From contig JAVTVJ010000296.1 of the NCBI GenBank assembly GCA_034509425.1, positions 186,001-250,000 on the forward strand: 64,000 nt of DNA, read 5' to 3'. This document shows positions 48,601 to 60,795 of this stretch, piece after piece. The position numbers and the translations under genes are program-made. The notes beneath the pieces are model-generated. The model did not search any database, had not been told where the DNA came from, and was given only the letters and a program-made list of their open reading frames with translations. Each line of letters opens with the position of its first letter. The first letter of the stretch is position 1. This DNA is from Eopsaltria australis. Taxonomy: Eukaryota > Chordata > Aves > Passeriformes > Petroicidae.

Positions 48601-51600
48601 ACTTTACCCATTGAGAATACCACTAGAAATCCAGAAATGATGGACAAATTGCACATATTCCTGCAGAGATTGGGAAAGCTTTTATGCAATTGCTAAACCT
48701 TAGATAAAAATAAGAACACAGAACCTTAATACACAGGTACCATTTTGAAGTGCACACGTTCTGGTTACAGCTGTCAACAGACCTGGGGAAAAAAGGTACA
48801 AAACAACCTGCAATCAAAAATCTCAAATAACCTTCTGGCCCAAATTTCTACCACGTCCACAGCATTAGTATGACCAGGTGAGAAAATTGGAGGGAGGAGA
48901 ATCTGGGGAGAATTGTGTTTTGAATGATGAAAATGACAGGCCTAAAGCTTGCAGTACCAGCCCATGGCAGACAAACATCTCAAATGCTTTGCTCCAGAAA
49001 AGCTATGAAGAAATTCTCTCTGCCCAGAGCTGTTTTGCCATTCATAGAAATGAAAATTAAAAAAGCCAAACAGAGGAGGTGGAATATTATAGGTATGAAA
49101 TTACTGGGAACAGAAGCAAGTTAACAAAAGCAGTGGTGTCATCTCGACATGATGCTTTCTCAGAATTCATCTAAACTCTAAATAAAAACACAACTTGCAG
49201 AAAGTTAGCATGTCTTTTTGCCCAATATACATCTTCCCACATTATCACAAGGCAGATATTCTTTTGGGAACTCTGAGAAGGAGAAACCTACAAATAGGAT
49301 TATGGGTTTAGGAAGAAAGAATTAAATAGGTGCAGATTGTAGACTAAAAGACAACTAAAAAGAAGCTGCAAAAATTAATACCAGTTTTTTGCTGAATTGA
49401 GAGGTCTGAAAGCAATCAAAGTATAAAAGGGTAAATACAGTGTAACAGCAAGAAAATGAGCTCAGCAGCAATGTGTATTACCTTGTGAAATGATCCCCAG
49501 AGAAATGCAGTGGGAGTCTCAGTGTTGTGATCTTTAAATGAAACACAGACCAAGGAGATCTTACTTTATTTGGTGAGCAGCTCTTTTAGACATGAGATCA
49601 GTGACTTAAGAGGACTTTACCTTTTAAGACACCTGTGCCAAATAATTTTGTTCAATGATGTTGATTTATGCTGCAGACACTTCCAATGGGTTTATTGTCA
49701 GCTTCAGTGTGTGTAAGAATTGCAGCCCTAACAAGGGCAGTAAACGAATGTGGGTTACCAAAGGCATTTTGAAAGCTGTGGCTGTCACAAACTCTCTGGG
49801 CTCAGGACACACACTGTTCCAGCATCTGTCTGGCAGCCTCCAGCCCGCAGCTCAGCTCCTGGGACCCAGGTAAAGCTCCCTGCCACGCATTAAATCTTTG
49901 GCAAGGAACAGAGAGTGCCATAGCCTCACCTCCCAGGTGAGCTGTTCCCTTCACTGAGTCTCCTCTTTCCAGCCCTGCCCTTGGCAAAGCTTCTCTGCTT
50001 TGTGCAACTGATTTTCTCATAGACCAAAAGAGATTACAGGCTCCAAACAACCCATTTTCAGCATAATGTGGATTGGCTACTGGTAAATCACAGCACCACA
50101 GAAGACTCTGGGAAGAGGTGGTAATTGTAAGAGTGAGATTCTCCCTGGCATGGAAGGAGATAAACTCTGGTGGGTAAGTGCTAGATACTGGATATCTTTT
50201 TAACCTGTCTTTTATTTACAGACAAGAGCAAATTAATCTCTGGTTTCTGATGAAATGAGAACTTCCCAAAGCTCTCCGTCTCAGCAGCAAGATCCATGAG
50301 AGCAGCAGCCCTCAGAGGGATGCAGGCATTCAGGAGTGACAGCTAACCACTGGAGATAAAACATATGGGTGCCGAAATGAAGTGCTGATCTGTTCTAAAA
50401 ATCAACAGAACACAGCCTTGTGATATTTGCATAGGGAATAATTAGTTCCTCTTGTTATTAGATATTGGAGCAAACACCTGATTGGTCCAACAGAGCTATC
50501 CCACTTCTGGGTGCTGTGGCTGGTTACAAACATCACAGACTGACACAGGGAGGTTGGTACCACAGCCATAAAGATGGGGGGAGTTTTCAAGGCAGGATTT
50601 TTCTTTAGTGAGGGAAGTAAAGCAGTGATCTACAGCCACCTGTAGAGCTTGGATGTGGCCACTCAGTCACCTGAAGCAGCAGATAAAACTTGAAGATGAA
50701 CTTTCAGCCACCAAACAGTTGCCTGTAGGCTGGGGAGTAACAAGGCACCCACACATATATACACATGCACAACTCTACCCAAGACTGGGACATTTGTCTG
50801 GATTGACTCCTAGGAATCCAAACAAGTAGTTTCATTTCAGTTTATAGACAATAGATAGACACTGAAGTGTATTTCATTAAAAAATCGGAACCACTTTGCA
50901 GTAACACCTGCAACCCAGTACCTACATAACCCCTAGAGGCAAAAACAATATCTTTTCCAGGGTGCCTGACTCTGTTTCACCTTTGCTTTCCTTTTCCTAC
51001 CATCCTCTTACTGAAGGCTCCACAGTCAGTGTTATGCTGAACAACTGGAGTTCAGCTGAATTATAAATGGTTTATTTTTGTTCTTGCAGCAGATGGATAA
51101 AATGTGTAACAAGCTGCAGACAAGTTTAGGCGGGCAAGGATTTTACAAACTCACCAGAGGATCAAAGGGGGCTGAGCTGTGCTACAGGCTTGCTGTTTCT
51201 CCATTAATTAGGAGACACTGCTCTAACAGTGTGTTTATGATGTATTTCACAACGTGGCCTTTTCAACACAACGGATTTTTACTTTTGATTTCTCTAACAG
51301 TTTTGACTTGCATTAGAAGAAAAAAAAAACAACTAAAAGAACTGAGAAAAGCATAAAATGTGTGGGAAATGAGAAAAAAAATCCATTTCTTTTTAAAGTA
51401 TTCATCAAACAAGAGAGAGGAAAAAAGCAGTTTAGCAAATTCGCTTCAAGTTTCATCTCCTAAAACCACCCATAAGAATTTTCACACCAAATCACATGCT
51501 AAACTCAAAGTAGTTAAGTTTTTTTTTCCTCTCCTGGAAAATCAGATAGCTAAAAGGATCAATGTTAAGCCTCTCACAGAACCCATCATAACCTTTACTA

Positions 51601-54600
51601 CAATCTATATTCCCTTATCTTGATAGGATCATTATTCCTGAGCAGCATTCCCATTGAGAGGTGCAATTACTCTATTGCTAAAAAAAGTAGACTATTACCA
51701 GAATTTCAAACACTACCACAATGCAGAGGTTTGTGATATCACCGAAGTGTCTTTCAATCTTTTTGATATGTGGGTTCCTAAAAAAGCATCATCAGGTGTG
51801 CATTTCTTAATGTTTCCCTTATTCAAGCTGTTCCAGAGAGCAGGTACAAACTTCCTTTCCTCCAGTCACTTTTTGTGAGGCCCTTGGAGAAGTTTTCTAC
51901 CAAACTCCTCCCTTACAGACAGAAGACAGGTTGAAAATGGATCGTACCCATGAACAGAAGCTTTGTTTGTGTGGACATTGAAGAAGAGCAGTGTGACTGA
52001 CCCAGCACAAAGCTCTGCTCCACATTTACAGGGAAAAACCTAAAAGAAGGTGTGAATCTAAGCTAGTGCCCAGAACATCAAGGATCTGTGCAAAAGGTAA
52101 GGCCATTTTGCTGTTCATGGAAGGGGGAAATAAGGAAGGCTTGGAGGGGTAAGATTTTTTGAGTTACTGAATACTGTGATGAGCCTGATCCTCCTTTCAG
52201 ACTAGAACCCAATTAGCACACATGTTTAAAATAGCAGAGGGGAGGTTAGAAATGTACTCAGATGAAGGCAGGCAGCAGCAGCACTGGGCCAAGAAATCCT
52301 CTATCCTAGTTCTGGGAACAATCTGGACTCTTTGCTCCTCTTGCAGTTGCCAGAATTGTATCTAACAAGATGCTAGCAGAGCCCTTGCACTCTCACCAAA
52401 CATTACTATGATGAAAATGCATTTCCAGCTGAAACTGTCCCAGTGCCAAGCCCAGCCTGTGCACTTGGAGCTGTGCAGAGGGTTGGAGCCTCTTGCAGAA
52501 GTGTTGTGAGGTGAGTTCACAGACAGTGCCCAAGCTCCACATTCAGCTGTGAGCATCACTACTGACCAAACTTCCCTAAGGTAAAAACAAAACAGAAATA
52601 CAGAACATCTGGTACCTTTTTGGCCTAAATGCTATTTATGTGGTTGAATTTAACTCACAAAAAAAAGGGAGAAGACAGAGGCGCTTTCCAAGTGATTATG
52701 TGCTCTGTGATAATAGTTTTCAGCTGTTGAATCAGAAACTCCAGGGCATTCAAGGAAAAATCTAATGGTTTATGCCAATAAATTAGACACATCTCATTGG
52801 AAACATTCACAGGCTACAAATCAACACGGCAATAAACCCAGTGCTGCAGAGCACTGGTCCTGCAAGCCCCAGAATGGTGAGGAGAAAACAAAGATGAGCT
52901 CAGGCAGACAGCGATGTACCCGGCTGCACGGGGCTCAGCCCACGCACAGGAAGCCTGCAGACTTATTTCTCACTCCCAAATCATCTCATGTCTTTGCAGG
53001 CAGCTCGCTAGTGATGCTGTGCCAAATTAGTTGTAAAAATTGATACCCAAATGACAAAAGTGGTTTTGATCAGGATATTTAGCCCCGTGTTGTCTCCTAC
53101 TTTCTTTTCATGCCTTTGTTCGTGCTCTCCTTTTGTCAACAACAGTGGCAACAATTATTGATCCTCACTGCTTCAGTGGGATGGGGAGAAGAGGAAAGAG
53201 GTAGAAGAAAAAAAAGGAATTATGCAGATGTGACATTTATGGTTCAAAATTGTGGAGCTTTTTCAAAAAACCCATGTCTCTCCATCATACAGAGTGTGTG
53301 ATGACAAATTCAAGCAAAAAAAAAATGTTCCTGGAAGACCAGGATTCAAATATTGTGCTCAGAAGCTCCAACAGCAATGGGGCTGAGGAGCTGGTGGTGA
53401 TTTCTTCTGCTGACCTCTTCGTATCTTTGTTTTTGCCTAGACCGTAAGAACTACTGAAATCAGAGGTGTGTTCATCTCATGTAAGTCCAGGCCACCCAGA
53501 AAGCAAGGGACCTGTGAATGCACAGAGAGATATTATTGCCACCAAAGTATTAATACAAAACCTGGGGGAATTTTCAGGAGAGCGGAAATGGCAACACCTC
53601 CTTGGCCATAATATTTGGTTTGCATATTCAGGCGAGCCAGATTCTGACTTGGCACTGGTGTCAAATCCAGAGTCACTCCACTGAAGGCAGTCACATCCTC
53701 CAAATCAAAATAAAGCCCTTTGCATTTAAAGAGCCACCAGAGGCACAAAAAAAGCCCCTAACTGTTCCATGCCAAATGGTTGCACAAAAAGCAGCAATGA
53801 ATGACTTCATTTATACTTCTCCAGCCGAGGGTTACACAAAGGGCATTAAAGAAATTCACAAATCATTGGAGTATTAGAAAAGTGGTGTTAGTAGTGGCAA
53901 CTGTGCTCTTTCAGGCTAAAAGAGTGAGAAACATCTGTAATTACTGGATTAGGGGAATGAAAGGAGAAACCTGCAGTCAGAAATTACAGCAAGTTCTGTA
54001 ATTGAGCTGCTGCCATTCGCCGGCTTGCATGAAGACAGAAAAGCCAAAGGGAAATCACAAGTTCAAAAGGCTGGAGAAACACCAATTTACACCAGCACTC
54101 CAACCCACCCACCTGTGCTGTCAAGCTGTTCCCTAGAGCAGATCCCATGGGCTCCACCCCGCCTGCAATTGTGCTACCCATTCTGCAGCAAATGAACAAA
54201 CCGGGGTCAACCAGAGCAATTGCTTGCATGGGAATCAGCAGTGGGAGAGCATGTCTAGCTGTTTAACAAAATGAAGATATTTTAGAAACATTTGGAAGAG
54301 TCACCCAGTTCCTGTTACTCCTTTCCCCCACGCACACACTCCATCCTTACAGAGCCTGTGGGAATTGCTCTGTGTGGACCATGGAGTAGTGCAGGCAGTG
54401 TTTGGGAGACAAAAACACAGGGAGTGATTCCTGGTGACCCATCTTTGTGTGCTGAGCCTGTAGCTCCCATCTCATCTCACTTCTAAGTCAACCACCAGTC
54501 CAGCCAGAAATAAGGGGTCACTTCGAAAACTAGGCCTAGATTTAAAGGATTTAAAGGAATTTGGAGCCACAGATCTGAGCAGGCAGTTTTCCCTCAGCTA

Positions 54601-55352
54601 CTCTAATCCTTCATTTAACTCAGCTTGCTGCAAACCAGGCTCTCCAACATCTAGGGCAGGCACCAGTGGCAGCAATCACGCTGTCCCATGGCCACCCACC
54701 CTTCCTATGTGCCTTTATTGAAGCAGCTGAGAGAAAAAGCAGTTTAGAAGAGTAGTTTCATTTGGGCACTGAGAAGCTTCCCTATTACAAGCTTCTCTCC
54801 TTCCTGCCACTGGTTGGTCAAGGAATCTGAGCTACATATCTCAGCTGGGTGCCAGGAGTAACCTCAGGCTTGCTCTCAATCTGCCCTTGCTGAGGACAGT
54901 GGAGCTTCTGGGTGCTCAGCATCAGACTTAAAAGGACCAACCACAATTGTAATTCTTTGGAGAAGTACAACTCTGGGTTTTCCACAACTTTGGAGGAAGC
55001 GAGACTGGTGCTGTCACACTCACCCACGTTTCTTGTTTCTAGACATGAATCTCTGCCTCTGCTGCATGTGACAGTCCCACGCAGGGCATGTGATGGGTCC
55101 CCAGGCCCAGGGCAGCAGTGACAATGAAAGGCAGCACCCAGGCAGCACTGCCAACATTCCAGCCCTTAGTGAGTGTTGAAGGTGTTGATGCTTTCCTTAA
55201 AGCCTCAGCTATGGGAGATGAGTGGTTTATATAAGAACTGCATCTCCATTTATTTATTTGAAGTGTGCAGCCAGCCCCAGAGGCTGGAACAGTGGCTGTG
55301 CAGAATAGCTTGAGAACATGAACTGAAAGTGTTCTTGAGGCTGATAAAACAG

Positions 55353-55382
55353 AAGGAAAAACAAAACAAAACAAAAAAAAAA
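55353..55382. repeat. AAAAC-type A-rich repeat
   Basis: AAAAC units are repeated about four times and pass into a run of about 10 A. This is low-complexity sequence only. Confidence 0.65.
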
Positions 55383-57738
55383 TCTTCCTTCAAACCTCAT
55401 CATATTTATGCTGTTTACACATATCAAGAGCACATCTTTAACAAGTATTCAAGGCAAGGCACAACTGGAATATTTTCATATAAAGCACAGTGTACTAAGC
55501 TAAAATTTCTTTCCTAGTCTCATCATTATGAAAAGGTTACAGTGTAGAACAAAGTGTGGCTCACTTTTTTGAGCCACAGCACTGAAGCACATGGTTGGTT
55601 ACAGCTTTTCTCACAAAGCTTTGCCCAGCCCTGTCACATGTACCTGTGAAATTCACTTCACCCTTGAAATTGTGAAGTAAAAGGCTCCCCAACACAATAA
55701 ACACCTTGTGTAGGAAGGTCACCACCTCCTCCTGGTCCCAAAATCCACACTACAGATGGGGACACCAAACCATCACAGCATCAAAAGGTCTAAGATGAGA
55801 CCTCACTGACTTCTCTCAAGCCTCTGCTCAAGGGAAGGTCCTCCTTCCTTGTGTGGAGAGGTGATTCGAGGGGAAATTTCACATGCACCCTTTCCCAGTG
55901 CCCAAAAGATCACCAGTGCTGTGAGGAACTACTCCAGTTGACTCTAAAGGTGTGGTAGATAATTTTCCCTCACTGAGGAATTCTGCACATGACCCATATC
56001 AAAGCTCTACATCATCACTCCAGAAAGACCAGAACTGCTTCATGCCACCAGCTTTTCCTTCTGCACATAATGGGCATAGCCAAGCAAGCTCGATATGCTC
56101 TGTGCTACCTTCCCACCAGGTATGTGGCTACCAGCTTCTCTGCCTTTGCAGCCTGCTTTGACCTCTCCCCTGCAGTGCCAAGTGCATTCTAAACACAGCC
56201 TGGCTGTGTCCAGATGAGCTCCAGCCCTCCCACTGAAGGGACTCCTGCAGCTGAATGAAAAGCAGCCAGGGCAGCACATCCCTGCTCAAGAGATGGACTC
56301 ATCACTAAGGTCAGTGAACCAGTCAAGAACAGGATCCACAGAAGTCTAAAGTACCAAAAATCTGTGATCCATTTTGTCCCAGTAATTAAGAGTCTTTGTC
56401 CAGAAGTCTCCTGAAAGGTTTTCAATGAAATCTTTATTTTCACAATGATCTTTTCCTTATGTTTATCCCTGCATAGAGACACAAACTGTGCAATTAAAAT
56501 TAAATCAGGAACAAACCAGCCAGATGTATCCTAGAGCCATGATGATGGGAACACCTATTTCATTCTGCCACTTGCCTTGTTCTGAGGTCAGGCTCTATAC
56601 AGGAAAGCAAAAACAACAACAAAAGGGAGGCTCTGACATTTTACAGTACATTTTCTAAATGTCACCCTGCACACCTGCAAAGTAGACAGATTTGCTCATG
56701 TTTCTCTACCAGCTCTCTTCTCCATTGGGAGAGAACTTGAAACTCAGATGGAGCCAAAGGCAAGAGGAGCAGCTCATGCACTGAACCCACACCCCTTCCC
56801 AAGGCCACAGCCTTCATTTATCTGTGTTATGGCACGTGGGGGTTCATCCTGTTGCAGAGGTTACAGTCATGCCAATTTAGATAGGTATGTTTTAAGCACT
56901 CCTAATTCCAGATGTGGAGAATCATAAAGCTTTCCCCAATTTGAAAGCTTAGAACTGGGAAGAGCAGCCATTAGTAGGCTGCATGTTAAAGAACACCAGA
57001 GCCCTTGGAATCAGGATCCCCCTGCAACTTACACAGCTCACCAGAAAAAAGTTGAAAAGAGGAAAAGTGAATGCTAACCACCAAACTGCACGATGCAAAC
57101 GCTCCCCATCCTGCTCCTTCCTACCCAGCAAAGCCAAATTCCGAATTGGAAGCAAACTCTTGCTTGTCAACACTCCTTTTGGGAGAGCTCCCTCACTGTG
57201 CTGGAAACAGCCTTCCCTGGCTTCCCTGCCCGAGCTCAGCCTCCAGGTTTCTCCGTTCGCCATATGACACACTGAGTTAGCCCAGGGTTTAATATATTCC
57301 CTCATGCTGCTGTCCTTTAAAAGCACTGGCATTTCCTACACGCAGATTCCATATTGACTTTACAAGTACCAAGACGCCACGGTGAAATTTAAACTAAATA
57401 TAGAGGTGATATTTTTAAATAACTCTCAGCTCCAACTCGCCAAGCCGATTTTATATGAACGGAAAAAAAGCAGGCTCCAGCTTTAAGCTCCCATTGTAAT
57501 TAATGATTACAACACATTCCTCTGCCGTATCAGATTTAGCACCTCATTAATGTATGTGGTATTTTTCTTGCACGGCACAGCTGTAGTTAAAGTTGAATTA
57601 GTGTTTCCATTATAAGCCCATGTTTTCAAAGGTTTATCACTCAGACACATGAGATTCAGTCTGAAATGAAAATTGCCACCGAGAGTGTCAGCTGGGAAGC
57701 AATTTCTTGTCCTTCAAAATCTGGAAGCAACAAACACC

Positions 57739-57757
57739 AAAAAAAAAAAAAAAAAAA
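57739..57757. repeat. Poly-A tract (19 A)
   Basis: An uninterrupted run of 19 A on the plus strand in the intron between the transmembrane and acidic exons. No retroposed body is recognisable upstream. Confidence 0.75.
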
Positions 57758-58964
57758 GCAAGCCACTCTGTTTATTAATAATTCACATTTTAAAAAGCAT
57801 TGGAAATACATGTTTACATGATAGCCTGTGACAGCTCCATAGAATGTCAACACCCACACGCTCCTGGGAGATGTGTCATCTTAAAAAACCGAAATAAAAG
57901 CCACATTTTTACACCACTTGATGGGAGGCGAAGAGAAGGGGAAAAAGACTTAAAAATAATATCGATGAAGGAAACTTATTAAAAAACCCCATAGTCTTTG
58001 TTTAGAATCACTGAAGTTAGGACATTCAGTTGAGAGGGGCGTGGGTGGGAATCATTTCAAGTACCATTTGTACTTGTACCTTTTTGGTGCCTGTCCCTGG
58101 CTCTCTAATGCGTTCAGCAAGAATTAAACCCTCTGAGTTCCTACCACAGATGGCATCCAAGCCTTCCACTGTCCATGAGTCTTGGAGTCCTAAAGTGCCA
58201 CCAGATCATGTCCTTTGCAATAGCCACGCTGAGGCACAAGGCAAAATGAACAACAAAACCACTTTGTGTGAGCTCTGTGTTTTGGGATTTTGTCCTTCTG
58301 CCATTAGATTTGAGACTGAACCACCAAGAAGCGGACCTTTTAACTGGGAGGCTTCTGAGGCCTCTTCTTTGCTGATTATTCCAATGATTATACACTTATG
58401 ACATGCAAATTTGCAAAGAAATACATGAAGAAATTACCAAATTCACGGTTGCCACCATTACCAGAACGGATGCATTTTTGATGGCTGAGGAAAATTAAAA
58501 TGTTCTTTTTCTAACACAGCAAAATTCCCAGTTGTTTTGACTCCAGGACTTATGGGTTTACCCAAAACATAATGTTTTCAGAACATAACAAACACACGAA
58601 GAAGAGTGTAATAGCTTCCACAAGGAAACCAGGACAGGCATATCCTTTGTGAGCAGAAACACTCACATTTTGCTCCTCACTGGATAAACAAAACACTCCC
58701 ACAACAGGCAGAGCAGGGAGTGTGCTTCTTTCCCCAGTGCTGACTTTCATTTTTCAAGACATTACTCCAAATAGCAAAGATAATGGGAACACAGTAGCAA
58801 TTGCATATCCTTATGGCCGAATTTAGGAGGTTATTACCCAAAACTCTACTTTTTTCCCACACAAACAACCTGAGAAACAGCAAATGGGGCTGTGTCTGTC
58901 CTGCCAGCAATCAGAGCCTCAAGAAAACTCTACATCAAAGGCAGTGTAATGCTGTGACACTCAC

Positions 58965-59141
58965 CAAGGCTCTCATGGGCTCTGGGCTTTTCTTTGCAGT
59001 GTTTTCTTGGCCCTTGTTGCAGGCATGGGAGCCCCTCTCTCTCTTCACAGCAGAGCTTCTTGTTGATGGAGTGCAAGAGGACTGCAGGGAGGATAATGAA
59101 GACTCCAACTGCAGACAAAAACCCAGTGGCCTCAGGAGTAA
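58965..59141 (-). CDS. SYT16: SYT16 transmembrane exon (symmetric cassette, phase 1-1)
   Basis: A 177 bp minus-strand exon lies between a strong acceptor (TTTCTGTTCTTAG, AG at 59143-59142) and a good donor (CTTG then GTGAGTG, GT at 58964-58963). It reads VTPEATGFLSAVGVFIILPA followed by VLLHSINKKLCCEEREG. This is a hydrophobic membrane segment of about 18-20 residues followed by a basic stop-transfer (NKK), and it closely resembles the SYT14 membrane exon (AVGFLSAVGVFIIL and INKKFCFENVGG by my memory). A cysteine-bearing juxtamembrane stretch follows (LCC, PC, HC). Both ends are phase 1 and the length is a multiple of three, so it can be skipped without shifting frame. The exon supplying the initiator Met is not seen in the window. 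Its in-frame fusion to the next exon depends on which acceptor is used there. Confidence 0.82.
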
Positions 59142-60652
59142 CTAAGAACAGAAAGTCAGAAAGAAAACATCAGCACAACCAGGAAAAACTGCCTAGGGAA
59201 AGATGTGGTTTAAGCACAGCTATATCCATGGCTCTGCTTCCCCATCCTCTCCACGGAAAAAATAGGAATTAAATCCAACAAAACTTGGATTTGTGTTTAA
59301 TGGATACAGCATCCATTTAACACATTGGTCCAGTCTACTAAGGATGTACATCACAGACACTTGGTTCCAATTAAGGTTTTAATTTCTGACAAATGATTAA
59401 TTCCAACACAGGAAAGACACTAACTAAAACTTCTGTATGAATGCAGAATTCCAGCAGCTCCAAGACAGACACTCTCCATCTGCAGTACAGCAAGGATCCA
59501 GCCAGGAAAGGAGTGTTGGCCCTTAAGGCCCCAACCCCTCCTTTGTAATTGATGTATTTTCTTTAAAACAATCAGATTGCACATAATGGTACTCACTAAC
59601 TTCATTACATTTACCAAGAGCCAGGTTAATGTATAGCCTGTAATCCTCATTCAACTGCTACTTTACCCTTAAGTAAGAAGTATATTACCGTACTACATAA
59701 TTACCATTATTTTCTGGGGAAGAAAAAAGTCAGCCTCCAGCTCAGGTAATTCAGTTTAGCTCCTCGAGTGTCAGGTCTGGCCACAGGTAATGAGCACAGT
59801 GGCTTTGCACGAGCTGATGTCCCAGCCCTGTACATCAACATCCCTGTGTCAAACTGTAAAGAAACAGTCTGATTTCAATTTATCATGTCCTGCCTGTACC
59901 ACTGGGTCTGCAACAAACCACAGGCGCCAGCAAAAAAGCTTTTAAAGCCATTTCACCTCTCTCACACATATCAAAATGCCAAAACAAGGGACAAACACTA
60001 CATACATCACTTGATGTGGGTGGCAAGGGCGCACGTGTCAAAAACTTTCAGTGTCATCTGCAAAAAAAATTGGCTTGTTATTCTGGTAATTACTTCACCA
60101 GGAAGGGGTGAAGTTCAGCTGCTCCATTCAAGTCAAAGACCCCATAAAAATGAAACATCAGCAGCATCAGTGGCACACCAGGGATGCCTGTGATTACAGA
60201 GCTGCAGCTCACAAATGAGATGAGCAGGATGAAAGGATGTAAACAGAGCCAGCCCTGCCTGTGGAACATCCAACTGGGAATTTATAGGACTTGACTCAGC
60301 AAAAGACTTGGGCTAGAAGAGCTGCACTGTCCCCAGTTACAGCCCTGATACTGCACTGTATGACTACACAGGGGATTTAAAAACTTGAATTAATACAAGC
60401 TAACATGGAAAACATTCTCGACTGGAAACAAAAATCACCAATGCATAGCAGCAGCTCACATGCAAAACAAATGAGTGGTTGGGACTGAACCCAGAGGAAC
60501 AAGTGTTACACAGACTCTGGAGGTGGCTCTGACCTTCCTCACCCCAGCCTGAGGAAGGAACAGAAATATGCACTGAATCACAGCAGCTTAAATGACAGCA
60601 AGGTGAAGTCTACACTTTCGTTCCTCTGTTCTGCCTGGGCACAGACAATTCG

Positions 60653-60795
60653 CAGAATCACAGAATGGTTTGGGTTGGAAGGGACCTTAAAGACCATCTA
60701 GTTTAATCCTCCTGATATGGACAGGGACACCTTCCCCTAGGATGCTCAGAGCCCCACCCAACCTGTCCTTGAGCCTGCCAGCACTGCAATTTGGT
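60653..60795 (-). mobile_element. CR1 LINE 3' end fragment, reverse orientation
   Basis: The plus strand reads CAGAATCACAGAATGGTTTG then GGTTGGAAGGGACCTTAAAG, ACCATCTAGTTTAATCC, GGGACACCTTCCCCTAGGAT and CCCAACCTGTCCTTGAG. This is the reverse complement of a CR1 3' end with its terminal short units. About 140 bases remain; the inner boundary near 60795 is soft. It is in the same orientation as SYT16. Confidence 0.9.

Larger units (their letters stand above)
48437..58964 (-). other. SYT16 intron between the transmembrane and acidic exons (about 10.5 kb)
   Basis: The donor is GTGAGTG after the transmembrane exon; the acceptor is one of four candidates listed separately. Part of the 3' end (48417-48573) may be 5' UTR of a transcript that starts elsewhere. 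The intron holds an AC/A-rich tract near 55353-55382, a run of 19 A at 57739-57757 and an unusually CpG-bearing AT-rich block at 57340-57620. No mobile element or gene was recognised. Confidence 0.75.
12238..59141 (-). other. SYT16: SYT16-like synaptotagmin gene, visible extent of coding exons
   Basis: This is the envelope of the six coding exons of a C2-domain protein on the minus strand. Joining them in phase gives a reading frame with a membrane-spanning segment, an acidic region, a variable linker, C2A and C2B. The C2B end ([12 protein letters not shown], then a [10 protein letters not shown]-terminus) is typical of the SYT14/SYT16 pair. I prefer SYT16 because C2A reads CGDLDVIFSYKPSSQKL and C2B reads [17 protein letters not shown], which fit my memory of SYT16 better than SYT14. 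Proteins of this pair are regarded as calcium-independent, oligomerising synaptotagmin relatives implicated in membrane traffic. Introns are about 10.4, 1.05, 3.9, 19.1 and 10.5 kb from 3' to 5'. The 5' start exon and the polyadenylation site are not fixed. SYT14 remains the alternative identity. Confidence 0.88.

Noticed and set aside
12238..59141. Assignment to SYT14 instead of SYT16
   Set aside because: C2A wording (VIFSYKPSSQKL, EARDIPDKDRSG) differs from SYT14 (TFDYDSQEQKL type) as I remember it, and the acidic MASEAAQ exon is unlike the SYT14 linker. It is kept as a minor alternative because no alignment could be run.
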